DNA of 64,000 nt, taken from contig NZ_CANLNE010000001.1 in the NCBI RefSeq assembly GCF_947492555.1, positions 434,001 through 498,000 on the forward strand, in the 5' to 3' direction. This DNA is from an uncultured Roseobacter sp. GTDB lineage: Bacteria; Pseudomonadota; Alphaproteobacteria; Rhodobacterales; Rhodobacteraceae. This document shows, one piece after another, positions 41,486 through 50,020 of this stretch; positions within the stretch are counted from its first letter, which is position 1; each line of letters begins with the position of its first letter. A program made the position numbers and the translations under genes. The notes beneath the pieces were generated by a model. That model worked only from the letters and a program-made list of their open reading frames with translations, ran no database searches and was not told where the DNA came from.

Positions 41486-42282
41486 CCGCGCGGCGCCCGG
41501 ACGCGGTTCATGAAATCAGCCGCCCGTTCCGGATCAACCGCGTTCCATGTGTCGCCGTCCCGTTTCAGCGAAGAGCCGACAATGCAACCGTCGGCCACGT
41601 TCAAAACATCCGCCACCGTATCGTGTTTCACACCGGTGTTGGCCAGCACAGGCGTGTCGGGCAGCACCGCCTTCACGGCCTCCAGATCAGAGAGCGCTGC
41701 CGCCTCGCCGGTGATCTGGCCGGACACCAGTACCGCATCCGGGATCGACGAAAACACCGCTGACCGCGCCCGGTCGGGCAAGGGCCGCGTGTCCAGCGAA
41801 TGAGCAAACTCGGCGGATATGTTGAACAGCATCGCCATGTCAGACCGGCCCAGCCTGTCGCGATACCGCATCGCCTTGCCTGCATCCGGCGACCAGACCC
41901 CCATGTCGGAGGCATAGGTGCCGGTGAAAATCTCCCGGATAAATCCGGCGCCGGTAGTCGCCCCCACCGCGACGCTCGCCATCGGATCCCAGAGCATGTT
42001 CACACCGAAAGGCACCGTGATCTCATTGCGCAGCTGCCCGATCACAAAGGCCATCATCGCAGAGGAGGCCGGATCAACGGCGAATTCATAGGGTCTGTCG
42101 TTCTCATTCCCAAACATCACCGCATCAAAGCCCGCGTCCTGCAAGGCCTGTAGATCGGCGCGGGCCGCAGCCACCAGATCGACCGCCGGATCGTAAAGCG
42201 GGCTGCCGGGCAAAGCGCCCAGATGCACCATGGCAATCACCGGCTTTTCTGTTTGGAAAACCGTCCGGAACCGTTCGGTCAT
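41482..42282 (-). CDS. BtpA/SgcQ-family TIM-barrel protein
   Basis: 266 residues with the N-terminal VIAMVHLGALPGSPLYDP signature and later GVNMLWDPMASVAVGATTGAGFIREIFTGTYASDMGVWSPD of the BtpA family. BtpA was first described for photosystem I biogenesis in cyanobacteria, but SgcQ homologues sit in sugar operons, which fits here. The ATG at 42282 follows AAAGGGAGAGGG. The product is the first gene of the SgcQ-SgcX-kinase operon and is divergent from the aldo-keto reductase gene. Catalytic role is unknown. Confidence 0.87.
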   Translation of the reverse strand: MTERFRTVFQTEKPVIAMVHLGALPGSPLYDPAVDLVAAARADLQALQDAGFDAVMFGNENDRPYEFAVDPASSAMMAFVIGQLRNEITVPFGVNMLWDPMASVAVGATTGAGFIREIFTGTYASDMGVWSPDAGKAMRYRDRLGRSDMAMLFNISAEFAHSLDTRPLPDRARSAVFSSIPDAVLVSGQITGEAAALSDLEAVKAVLPDTPVLANTGVKHDTVADVLNVADGCIVGSSLKRDGDTWNAVDPERAADFMNRVRAPRG

Positions 42283-42379
42283 GCACCCTCTCCCTTTTGT
42301 GTTCGAGCTTAGGTTTTGTGACCTGTTCACGCAAAGGGAAACTGGTTTATGGTAGCGCCAACACAAGTGGGAGGCCGGC

Positions 42380-43408
42380 ATGGCACTGAAGACAAGGCAT
42401 TGGGATCGGATCGAAAATGGCGGTGTGACCTTCACCGAACTGGGGTTCGGCACCGCTCCGCTGGGCAATCTTTACCGCGCGATTTCGGACGAAGACGCCC
42501 GCGCCACGCTGGATGCGGCCTGGGAGGGTGGCGCGCGCTATTTTGACACCGCGCCGCTCTACGGGATGGGTCTGGCAGAGACGCGGTTGAACCCTTTCCT
42601 GCGGGGCAAGCCACGGGATGAATATGTGTTGTCCTCCAAGGTCGGGCGGCTGATGCAGCACTGCGCGCCCGAACATCGCTCCGGCGTGGGCAAGTGGTTC
42701 GAGGTGCCGCAACGGCGCGAGCAGTATGACTATACTTATGACGGGGTGATGCGCTCGGTCGAACATTCGTTTTCGCGGCTTGGGGTGGACCGGATCGACA
42801 TCCTCTACGTGCATGATTTGTGCATCTTCAGCCACGGGTCCAAGGAAATCTCGGACATGCGGATCGAGGAGTTCTTTGGCGGGCGCGGCTATGACGCAAT
42901 GGTCAGCCTGCGCGATCAGGGGATGATCCAGGCGATTGGCGGCGGAATCAACGAGTGGGAGGTCTGCCAGACCCTCGCCGAGCGGGGCGATTTCGACCTT
43001 TTCCTGCTGGCCGGGCGCTATACGCTTCTGGAGCAGGAGGCGCTGAATTCGTTCCTGCCGCTCTGTGAAAGCCGTGGCATCGGGATCGTGACCGGCGGCC
43101 CCTACAATTCCGGCATTCTGGCCACCGGGGCAAAACCGGGCGCCTACTACAACTACGATCCCGCGCCCCAGCTAATCATCGACCGGGTGAACGCCATCGA
43201 AGCGGTCTGCAAAGAGCATGGCGTGCGCATGGTGGATGCGGCCTTCCAGTTCCCATTGCTGCACCCTGCGCATGTGGCGGTCATCCCCGGCGGCCAGGGC
43301 GTGTCCGAGATGCAGGCGAACCTGCAGGCGGCACAGGCCGAGGTTCCAAGCGCGCTTTGGGATGACCTGAAGGCGAAGGGCCTGATGCGGGAAGACGCGC
43401 CGACGTGA
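42380..43408 (+). CDS. Aldo-keto reductase (aldose 1-dehydrogenase type)
   Basis: 342 residues. The AKR tetrad is visible: Asp and Tyr in RYFDTAPLYGMGLAE, Lys in EYVLSSKVGRL, His in ILYVHDL. The first part (TELGFGTAPLGNLYRAISDEDARATLDAAWEGG) matches D-threo-aldose/L-fucose 1-dehydrogenases and pyridoxal dehydrogenases. With the lactonase encoded next (GTGA overlap) it likely oxidises an aldose such as L-fucose, L-galactose or L-rhamnose to the lactone with NAD(P)+. It has GGGAGG upstream of the ATG. Confidence 0.88.
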   Translation: MALKTRHWDRIENGGVTFTELGFGTAPLGNLYRAISDEDARATLDAAWEGGARYFDTAPLYGMGLAETRLNPFLRGKPRDEYVLSSKVGRLMQHCAPEHRSGVGKWFEVPQRREQYDYTYDGVMRSVEHSFSRLGVDRIDILYVHDLCIFSHGSKEISDMRIEEFFGGRGYDAMVSLRDQGMIQAIGGGINEWEVCQTLAERGDFDLFLLAGRYTLLEQEALNSFLPLCESRGIGIVTGGPYNSGILATGAKPGAYYNYDPAPQLIIDRVNAIEAVCKEHGVRMVDAAFQFPLLHPAHVAVIPGGQGVSEMQANLQAAQAEVPSALWDDLKAKGLMREDAPT

Positions 43409-44247
43409 AGATCGATGCGCATCAGCACTACTGGCAGCCCGCGCGCGGCGATTATGATTGGATGCCACAGGACAATTCGACCCTGAACCGCAGCTATGTG
43501 CCCGCCGATCTGGCCCCGTCACTGGCGCGCCAGCAGATTGACGGCACCGTGCTGGTGCAGGCCGCCGCAACAGTGCGAGAGACCGAATACATGCTGGGGA
43601 TCGCCGATGCGACGCCCAGTGTCAAAGGGGTCGTGGGGTGGATCGATTTTGAAGACACCAGCCACCTTGCGACGTTAAAACGGCTGGCCAAACACCCCAA
43701 ATTCCTCGGCGTGCGTCCGATGATCCAGGACATTCCGGACGTGGATTGGATGCTGCGCGACGATGTGCAATGGGCGTACCGCGCGCTCATCGATCTGAAC
43801 CTGACCTTCGACGCCCTTGGCTTTCCACAGCATCTGCCCAATTTCCACAGCCTGCTGACGCGCTACCCGATGATGCGGGTGGTGATCGATCACGTAATGA
43901 AGCCCAAGATCCGCGATGCCATGACGGGACAAGATGCGTTCTCAGAATGGGCTGAGGGCATGCGACGTCTCGCTGAAGACACACAGGCCTTTTGCAAGTT
44001 TTCTGGCATGGTCACCGAGGCGCGGGATGGGTGGCAGTTGAGCGATCTGCGTCCCTTTGCGCATCATGTGCTCGAGGTGTTTGGCCCGTCGCGCGTGATG
44101 TGGGGGTCGGATTGGCCGGTCTGCCGGTTGCAGGCGGAATACGACCATTGGCACGACATCGCCCAAGCGCTGACGGCACATCTTTCTGAAACCGAGCGCG
44201 CGGAGGTCTTTGGCGGCAGCGCCAGACGGTTTTACTACCTACTCTGA
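43405..44247 (+). CDS. Amidohydrolase-2 family sugar lactonase (L-fuconolactonase/L-rhamnonolactonase-like)
   Basis: 280 residues. N-terminal metal motif DAHQHYW (H-x-H), central KFSGMVTEA (Lys) and C-terminal RVMWGSDWPVC (Asp) are the hallmarks of the COG3618 lactonases, which open 1,4- or 1,5-lactones of deoxy-aldonic acids. It starts at a GTG inside the AKR stop (GTGA). The pair makes an oxidative, non-phosphorylating entry into deoxysugar catabolism. The 3' end overlaps the convergent PfkB gene by 13 bp. Confidence 0.88.
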   Translation: MKIDAHQHYWQPARGDYDWMPQDNSTLNRSYVPADLAPSLARQQIDGTVLVQAAATVRETEYMLGIADATPSVKGVVGWIDFEDTSHLATLKRLAKHPKFLGVRPMIQDIPDVDWMLRDDVQWAYRALIDLNLTFDALGFPQHLPNFHSLLTRYPMMRVVIDHVMKPKIRDAMTGQDAFSEWAEGMRRLAEDTQAFCKFSGMVTEARDGWQLSDLRPFAHHVLEVFGPSRVMWGSDWPVCRLQAEYDHWHDIAQALTAHLSETERAEVFGGSARRFYYLL

Positions 44248-45071
44248 TCCCGCAGAAACGTCTCGACCCTGTTGCGCGTGAGGTTTGCGCGCTCCGGCAC
44301 CGGCGACGCCACATGCAAGGCCGCTGCAGCCTGCGCAAAGGGGATGGCGCCTTCAATACGGTGCCCATCCAACACCTGCGCAGCCAGCGCACCGACAAAC
44401 ATATCGCCCGCCCCATGCGTAGAAGCTACATTAACCGGAAACCCGGTCATGTGCGCTCCGCCGTAACGCACCCCGTCTGCCCCCAGCGTTTCCAGTTTTG
44501 GCACATCGACTCCAGCATAGTGCGCCGCTTCGACCCGGTTCACGATCATCAAGTCCAACTCGTCCGACAGGGCGCCGGGCAGAGTGCGCGCCGGGGCTGC
44601 GTTCAGCCAGACAACGGCACCCGCGGCCTTTGCCCGCCGCGCAACCGAGAGGTTCACTGTCTCAGGCACTTCATTCTGAAGCAGAACCAGCTTTGTGCCG
44701 GGTGGGATTGAAACCCTGTCGGCCTCAATATTCAAATTGGCCGCCGACACGATCACGGCGCCATACTCACCCTGCGCATCGACAATGGCCGCACTCATCC
44801 CGCTGGGGCCGGGATCGGTTTGCAATTGGGTAAGCTGGACGCCGCTGGCCGTCAGGGTATCGCAGATCATCACACCAAAACCATCGGTCCCCACCCGCCC
44901 GGCGAAGGCGACCTCGGCCCCCATGCGTGCGGCAGCTACCGCCTGATTGCCACCCTTGCCGCCAAAGACGTAATCGACAGAGGACCCCGCAACCGTTTCA
45001 TCAAGGGCCGGAAGATGCGGAGCGCGCAGGACCACATCGAGGTGCAAGGCACCAACAACAAGCAAGCTCAC
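44235..45071 (-). CDS. PfkB-family sugar kinase (ribokinase-like)
   Basis: 278 residues. PfkB motif 1 FGGKGGNQAVAAARMGAEVAF (about 35-55) and motif 2 STHGAGDMFVGALAAQV with catalytic Asp are intact; the usual NTxGAGD Asn/Thr is Ser-Thr-His here. It is shorter than typical ribokinase and may act on 2-keto-3-deoxy sugar acids or another sugar; the sequence does not distinguish. Start is a GTG overlapping the stop of the TIM-barrel gene (GTGA). Confidence 0.85.
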   Translation of the reverse strand: MSLLVVGALHLDVVLRAPHLPALDETVAGSSVDYVFGGKGGNQAVAAARMGAEVAFAGRVGTDGFGVMICDTLTASGVQLTQLQTDPGPSGMSAAIVDAQGEYGAVIVSAANLNIEADRVSIPPGTKLVLLQNEVPETVNLSVARRAKAAGAVVWLNAAPARTLPGALSDELDLMIVNRVEAAHYAGVDVPKLETLGADGVRYGGAHMTGFPVNVASTHGAGDMFVGALAAQVLDGHRIEGAIPFAQAAAALHVASPVPERANLTRNRVETFLRDQSR

Positions 45072-46054
45072 GCCAGCATCACCCTGTTCACCAGGCGCAT
45101 GGCCAAGGGCGCATCCTGGGCCGCAATGGCCGCCTGCAATTCATCATTCTGTACCAGACCGGCAGCGATGGCGCGCAAGCGTTCGACCACCTCGATATTG
45201 GTTTGCGCCTCGGCCACCGGATCGAGACCGGAATGATCCGGGAAGGTGTCAAAGTAGATCGCCCCATCGTATCCTGCCCGCTCCAGTTCGACCAATAGTT
45301 CGATCGTTTGAATAGGATGTACCGCTCCAACCATCAGCCCGTTGTCCCATTTGCCATACCCGTCGTTGAGGTGCACACCCAGGATCCGTGAATGGCGCGC
45401 CACCAAGGCGGCGGCAAAGGCAGGCATCTCATCAGCGTAAAGCACATGGGCAAAGTCGAGCGTCACGCCGGTATTGGCGCGGCCCAGTTCCTTGATCGCC
45501 AGCAGCGTGGTGGCGGCATCCGGCATCAGCGCAAAGGCGCGGGGTTCATTTGGTTTGTATTCCAGTGCGATGTCGATGTCGGGGTTATGATCGGCCACCT
45601 CAGCCATGGCGGCGAGGGTGTGATCCCAGCCGCGCGCGTAGTCCATCTGGAACGAATAGTCGAAACCGTCCTGCCCCATCCAGAGCGTCATCAGCCTGCC
45701 GCCCATCTCTGCCAACACGTCGAGACCACGCTTGGTTTCGTCAATGGCCGCGCGACGCACATCCTTGTCCGGGTGCGTAAACGCACCGAGTTTGTAACCC
45801 GGATCGGTGTAATAGCGCATGGCCATGCCATTCAGCGCCATACCATTGTCATCCAATGCGCGGGAAAGATCGGCGGGCCGGTCAGCCACGAAATGATCCG
45901 GGTAGTTGAGATCAGCAGCGGTAAGCCCGGCAGAGGCGGCACGCGCCAGAAGGTCGGCGGTGGTTATGGAGTTCTTGCCGGGCCAATAGCTATCCGCTCC
46001 AATCTTGAATGCGTTCAGACGGGCGGCGTAACGGGGGCTTGGCGTACTCTTCAT
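45068..46054 (-). CDS. Sugar phosphate isomerase/epimerase-type TIM-barrel protein
   Basis: 328 residues of the AP-endonuclease 2-like (xylose isomerase-type) TIM barrel. Characteristic metal-site segments: DIALEYKPNEPRAF (Glu), TLDFAHVLYADEMP (Asp/His), LGVHLNDGYGKWDN (His, Asp) and YFDTFPDHSGLDPV. It would isomerise or epimerise a keto sugar. The ATG at 46054 was chosen; the frame stays open upstream through three hairpins with no coding character, and no good ribosome site precedes this ATG. It forms a two-gene operon with the PfkB kinase. Confidence 0.83.
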   Translation of the reverse strand: MKSTPSPRYAARLNAFKIGADSYWPGKNSITTADLLARAASAGLTAADLNYPDHFVADRPADLSRALDDNGMALNGMAMRYYTDPGYKLGAFTHPDKDVRRAAIDETKRGLDVLAEMGGRLMTLWMGQDGFDYSFQMDYARGWDHTLAAMAEVADHNPDIDIALEYKPNEPRAFALMPDAATTLLAIKELGRANTGVTLDFAHVLYADEMPAFAAALVARHSRILGVHLNDGYGKWDNGLMVGAVHPIQTIELLVELERAGYDGAIYFDTFPDHSGLDPVAEAQTNIEVVERLRAIAAGLVQNDELQAAIAAQDAPLAMRLVNRVMLA

Positions 46055-46150
46055 AGTCGCGAGCCTAACCGCAACCTGGGCCGGGTAGCAATTTGCATTT
46101 ACCCGCATGTGCGACGTGTGTGTCTTCCCGAAAGTGCCGATGTGGGTCAG

Positions 46151-46179
46151 CCGGGGCAATTCAGGCTGAATTGCCCCGG
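46151..46179. repeat. Strong inverted repeat, 12-bp arms
   Basis: CCGGGGCAATTC (46151-46162) and GAATTGCCCCGG (46168-46179) are perfectly complementary with a 5-nt loop. It lies between the rhodanese gene and the TIM-barrel gene, both on the minus strand, and has no T run on either side. Confidence 0.8.
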
Positions 46180-46219
46180 CGCGCATTTTGCGAACCAGCA
46201 CGTGCCGGGTAAAAAGCAT

Positions 46220-46250
46220 CCTGAGGGTGGAGAGGGGAAACACCCTCAGG
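46220..46250 (-). terminator. Terminator of the rhodanese gene
   Basis: CCTGAGGGTG (46220-46229) and CACCCTCAGG (46241-46250) form perfect 10-bp arms around 11 nt. Read on the minus strand the stem is followed by ATGC and five T, a usable rho-independent terminator about 50 bp after the rhodanese stop. Confidence 0.75.
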
Positions 46251-46259
46251 CAAACGAAA

Positions 46260-46285
46260 CGCACTGTCTGTCCGATAACAGTGCG
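46260..46285. repeat. Inverted repeat, 8-bp arms, just after the rhodanese stop
   Basis: CGCACTGT (46260-46267) and ACAGTGCG (46278-46285) pair perfectly across 10 nt. It is the first of three successive hairpins met when reading out of the rhodanese gene. Confidence 0.65.
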
Positions 46286-46301
46286 TCTCGAGTTCTCAGG
46301 C

Positions 46302-47189
46302 TCAGACCCCACCCGCTCTTGGCAGAGACGGATCCTGACCCCATTCCGCCCACGATCGGTGGTAGACGCGGACGCGAGGATAGCCCAGCAGACGCAAGGC
46401 GACGTAGCTATGCGAGGACGCAAGACCGACTTCGCAATGGATCACGATGTTCTTGTCAGGGGTTACACCGTGCCCTGCGAAATGCGCCTGCAACGCATGT
46501 GCGCTCAAAAACAAGCCTTCCGCATCCAGATTTGCACTCCACGGGACATTCTTGGCCCATGGGATGTGCCCCTTGGCGAAGGTCTTTGGCGGGCGCACAT
46601 CGATCACAATGGTGTCGCGGTCGCGGCGATGCGCCATGATGTAATCGGCACTGGCGAACCGGCGTGGCATCAGAGCAGAGACAAAACGTCCGGGTTTGGG
46701 ATCTGATTTCCGGCTCGCCAGCTTGCCGCCATTCGCAATCCATGCCTTGAGCCCACCATTCAGCAGGGTCACCTTCTGATGACCGAGGTATTCGAGCAGC
46801 CAGAACATGCGTGCCGCGTGGAACCCACCACGATCATCGTAGAGGATGATGTGACGGCTGGGCAGAAGGCCATTCTCTCCCAAAAGAGCTTCGATTTCCG
46901 CTTGCGGTCGCAGGGCACCTTTGACCGGTCCTCCTTGGGCCACAACCGCATTGGCATCCAGAAGGATGGCGCCCGGAATGTGCCCGGCGGCGTATTTCTT
47001 GGCGTTCCGCACATCGACCAGCACGGCAGGTTCGTCACCTTCCATCCAGACCTTGGCATCAAGATCTGCGGCACGGATAAGCAGGTCGGGGTGGGCATAG
47101 TCTGTGACATTGGCGACGGCCAGACGCGGCAAGGCCGTTGCCGCCAGCATCAGTCCGCCAAGTCTACGGCGTGTGAGTTTCATGGTCAT
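46302..47189 (-). CDS. Tat-exported tandem rhodanese (sulfurtransferase)
   Basis: 295 residues. Residues 1-26 (KLTRRRLGGLMLAATALPRLAVA) form a twin-arginine signal. Two rhodanese domains follow: an inactive N-terminal one (about 35-150, with AVLVDVRNAKKYAAGHIPGAI) and a C-terminal one (about 175-290) whose active loop reads HCEVGLASSH, keeping the catalytic Cys but with C-E-V-G-L-A rather than the usual CRxGx(R/T). The altered loop suggests a substrate other than thiosulfate or 3-mercaptopyruvate. It should work in the periplasm. It is separated from the downstream gene by three hairpins. Confidence 0.87.
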   Translation of the reverse strand: MTMKLTRRRLGGLMLAATALPRLAVANVTDYAHPDLLIRAADLDAKVWMEGDEPAVLVDVRNAKKYAAGHIPGAILLDANAVVAQGGPVKGALRPQAEIEALLGENGLLPSRHIILYDDRGGFHAARMFWLLEYLGHQKVTLLNGGLKAWIANGGKLASRKSDPKPGRFVSALMPRRFASADYIMAHRRDRDTIVIDVRPPKTFAKGHIPWAKNVPWSANLDAEGLFLSAHALQAHFAGHGVTPDKNIVIHCEVGLASSHSYVALRLLGYPRVRVYHRSWAEWGQDPSLPRAGGV

Positions 47190-47212
47190 TTTTCAATTCC
47201 TGAGGTTGGAGT

Positions 47213-47872
47213 TCAGCCTGGCTGCGCCACAAGGCGCAAATAGGGGCGCGGCGCGTCCCATCCGGCGGGAAATTTTTCACGGGCCTCTTCATCCGAGACC
47301 GCGGGCACGATGATGACGTCTTCACCCTGTCGCCAGTTCGCCGGCGTCGCCACCTTGTGGCGGGCAGTCAGTTGCAGACTGTCGATCGCGCGAAGCACCT
47401 CGTTGAAATCACGGCCAGTGGTCATCGGGTAGAGGATGATCAGCTTGATCCGCTTGTCCGGACCAATCACAAACACACTGCGCGCCGTGGCATTGTCCAT
47501 TGCCGTGCGATCTCCGGCCGCGCCTTCTGCCTCTTCGGGAAGCATCTGGTACAGCTTGGCAATTTCAAGGTTCGGATCACCGATCATCGGGAAGTTGGGC
47601 GCCATGCCTTGTGTTTCCGCAATGTCCTGCGACCAGCGCCGGTGCGACGAAACCGGGTCAACCGATAAGCCGATGAGTTTAACACCGCGCCGATCGAACT
47701 CCGCTTTCATATGCGCCATGGCGCCCAGTTCGGTGGTGCAGACCGGCGTAAAATCCTTGGGGTGTGAAAACAGAAGGCACCAATCATCACCGATCCATTC
47801 ATGTAGTCGGATCTGCCCTTCGGTGGTGTCAGCGCAGAAATCCGGCGCTATGGCATTCAACGAAAGCCCCAT
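47213..47872 (-). CDS. Peroxiredoxin, 1-Cys (Prx6) type
   Basis: 219 residues, the length of bacterial Prx6 enzymes. The peroxidatic Cys45 lies in HPKDFTPVCTTELG; the Prx6-type C-terminal dimer domain (LIILYPMTTGRDFNEVLRAIDSLQLT ... ATPANWRQGEDVIIVP) is complete. No resolving cysteine is evident. It reduces hydrogen and alkyl peroxides in the cytoplasm. The ATG at 47872 was preferred because family proteins begin MGLSLNAIAPDF; it has AAGGAG upstream. It lies 23 bp upstream of the rhodanese gene on the same strand. Confidence 0.92.
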   Translation of the reverse strand: MGLSLNAIAPDFCADTTEGQIRLHEWIGDDWCLLFSHPKDFTPVCTTELGAMAHMKAEFDRRGVKLIGLSVDPVSSHRRWSQDIAETQGMAPNFPMIGDPNLEIAKLYQMLPEEAEGAAGDRTAMDNATARSVFVIGPDKRIKLIILYPMTTGRDFNEVLRAIDSLQLTARHKVATPANWRQGEDVIIVPAVSDEEAREKFPAGWDAPRPYLRLVAQPG

Positions 47873-48063
47873 AACAATCTCCTTTTGATCAAGCCCGGGA
47901 TACGCAATCCATCCCGCCAGTCCTGACCTAGAGACTCGTGGGTGACTCGACCTGAAGAAATCCTGAACCTTTGTTGAAAGAACGCTGCGCATGAACGCTC
48001 ATCATCAATGGGCACGGCCGGATCAGCCTTCAAGCCATACATCACGAGGCCTTGAAGCGGGTA

Positions 48064-49677
48064 TCAGTTGCCGCTGTGCCCGTCCTGGATCGCATCTTTG
48101 AGGTCGTTTTCGTCCCAGAAGCCGATCAGCACGCCCTGATCCACCTCACGGCCCTGCCCCGCTTCGATCTCGGCATCGGTAATGGTCGTGCGGTTGTGGT
48201 GACGCCGCGCCCAGCGGTTCATGATCTCGGCAAGGCGTGCCCGCTCCGCCTCATAGGCAGGATCGGCACCCAGATCGTGAAACTCCTGCGGATCGGTTTG
48301 CAGGTCGTAGAGCATTGGGCGGAAGCCTTCGCAATGGATGTACTTCCAGCGCCCGTCAAAGACCATCACGAGACGGCAATCCGCAATCGGCTGGTTCAAC
48401 GCTTTTTGCGCCATGCGTCCCGAATAATCATATTCGCTGATCACGGCGCCGCGCCACGGGAGATCTTGGCCGCGCAGCAAAGGTAACAGCGACCGCCCCT
48501 CCAGAATCTGCGGCCGTGCGGCCCCCCCGGCCCAGTCGACAAAGCTCGGGGCAAGATCAATGGCCTCGATCATCTGGTGCAGAACCTGACCCCGGGTCCG
48601 GTCCGCCGCTGGCGAGGGGTCGACCACGATCAGGGGCACCTTGACGGATTGTTCGTGAAACAGCTCCTTTTCCCCCAGCCAGTGGTCGCCCAGATAGTCG
48701 CCATGATCGGACGTGAAGACGATCAGCGTCTCCTCGGCCCGGCCGGTTTCGTCCAGCCACGCCATGAGCCGCCCGATCTGGTCGTCCAGCTGTGCAATCA
48801 GCCCCATGTAGGCGGGGATCACGCGGGTGCGGACCTCGTCGCGGGTGAACACCTTGGAAAACCGGTGTTCGAAATAGGTCGCCAGGAGCGGATGCGGATT
48901 TTGCCGTTCGACATCGGAGCGGAGGGCGGGCAGCACCTGATCGGCGGAGTACATGTCGTGATAGGGCGCGGGCACGATGTAGGGCCAATGCGGCTTGATG
49001 TAGCTCAGATGCAGGCACCACGGCTGGTCCCCCGCCTCTTCGATGAAGGCCATGGCGCGGGTGGTGGTGTAAGGCGTCTCGCTCTCTGCTTCAGGCACGC
49101 GTGCCGGTTTGTCGGCATGGGACATGAACCAGCCGGACAGGATCTCGTCATCCTCTCCGGCGGCTGAATTCGCCCATTGCTCCCAGGGGTTCGGCCCGCC
49201 GTATCCCAATCCCGCAAGGTGATCGTTGTAGTGCGACGGCGCTTTACCCCCCGTCGGATGGACACCATCCAACCGATCCCAGACCTCGAAACCGCATTCG
49301 GCAATACGCGCACCGATGCCAGAGGTCGGATCAATGCCAAGCCGCTTCATCCCTTCGGTATCCGCCGCCATATGGGTCTTGCCGCAGAGCGCCGTGCGCA
49401 GCCCCAGCGGCTCCAGATGATCGCCCAGGGTCATTTCGCCCACGCGCAGCGGCGTCTGGTTCCATGTCGCGCCGTGACTGCGCACATAGCGCCCGGTATA
49501 GGTGCTCATGCGGCTGGGTCCGCAAATCGGCGACTGCACATAGGCGTTGTCAAACCGGACACCGCGCGCCGCCAGCGCATCGATATGCGGCGTCTTCAGA
49601 TGCGGATGACCCGCGCAGCCCAGGTAATCAAAGCGCAGCTGATCGCACATGATGAAGAGGATGTTCTTTTGCGCCAC
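48064..49677 (-). CDS. Sulfatase/phosphonate monoester hydrolase-family enzyme
   Basis: 537 residues, alkaline phosphatase superfamily. The N-terminal metal site MCDQLRFD (Asp12), formylglycine motif C52-G-P-S-R56 with TGR at 61-63, and the later metal site FTSDHGDYLGDHWLGEK are all present. Cys52 would need conversion to formylglycine by an anaerobic- or FGE-type maturase encoded elsewhere. No signal peptide is seen, so the enzyme is probably cytoplasmic, as for phosphonate monoester hydrolases and choline sulfatases. A GTG start at 49677 follows GGAAGGTGAGAC. No sulfonate/sulfate transport genes are adjacent, so the substrate is open. Confidence 0.87.
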   Translation of the reverse strand: MAQKNILFIMCDQLRFDYLGCAGHPHLKTPHIDALAARGVRFDNAYVQSPICGPSRMSTYTGRYVRSHGATWNQTPLRVGEMTLGDHLEPLGLRTALCGKTHMAADTEGMKRLGIDPTSGIGARIAECGFEVWDRLDGVHPTGGKAPSHYNDHLAGLGYGGPNPWEQWANSAAGEDDEILSGWFMSHADKPARVPEAESETPYTTTRAMAFIEEAGDQPWCLHLSYIKPHWPYIVPAPYHDMYSADQVLPALRSDVERQNPHPLLATYFEHRFSKVFTRDEVRTRVIPAYMGLIAQLDDQIGRLMAWLDETGRAEETLIVFTSDHGDYLGDHWLGEKELFHEQSVKVPLIVVDPSPAADRTRGQVLHQMIEAIDLAPSFVDWAGGAARPQILEGRSLLPLLRGQDLPWRGAVISEYDYSGRMAQKALNQPIADCRLVMVFDGRWKYIHCEGFRPMLYDLQTDPQEFHDLGADPAYEAERARLAEIMNRWARRHHNRTTITDAEIEAGQGREVDQGVLIGFWDENDLKDAIQDGHSGN

Positions 49678-49843
49678 GTCTCACCTTCCGCTATCCCGCC
49701 GCCGGGCTTCCGCACCCACGCGCATATCAGGCATGTCGCGGACAGCCTGAGCGTTTTGGGTCGGAATGCCAAGGGCACCGGCAAAGGATACGCAATTCGA
49801 TTGCCTGAGCCAGCGGGCAAGGAGAGAGGATCGCGGGCCGCAG

Positions 49844-50020
49844 CTATTTGGTCAGGATCAGCTTGCCCGCCCGGGTGATGCGCAGAAAATAGGGCTGTCC
49901 ATCCAGCACCAGCCGCGCCTGCACGCCTGTCTCAATCAAGGCACGGACATCGTAGGTCGCCATGTCAGCCGCGACACTGTCTGTGGTGGCAGATTGCACC
50001 GGGGGCACCATGGCATTCAT
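49844..50020 (-). CDS. hemP: Hemin uptake protein HemP family
   Basis: 58 residues. The C-terminal YDVRALIETGVQARLVLDGQPYFLRITRAGKLILTK carries the HemP signature (x-R-L-x-TR-x-GKLILTK). The ATG at 50020 lies 5 nt after GGAGGTGA, so this shorter start is preferred over an in-frame ATG at 50116. HemP proteins promote heme-uptake gene expression under iron limitation in related bacteria. It sits between the sulfatase gene and an Fe(III) receptor gene, all on one strand. Confidence 0.85.
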   Translation of the reverse strand: MNAMVPPVQSATTDSVAADMATYDVRALIETGVQARLVLDGQPYFLRITRAGKLILTK

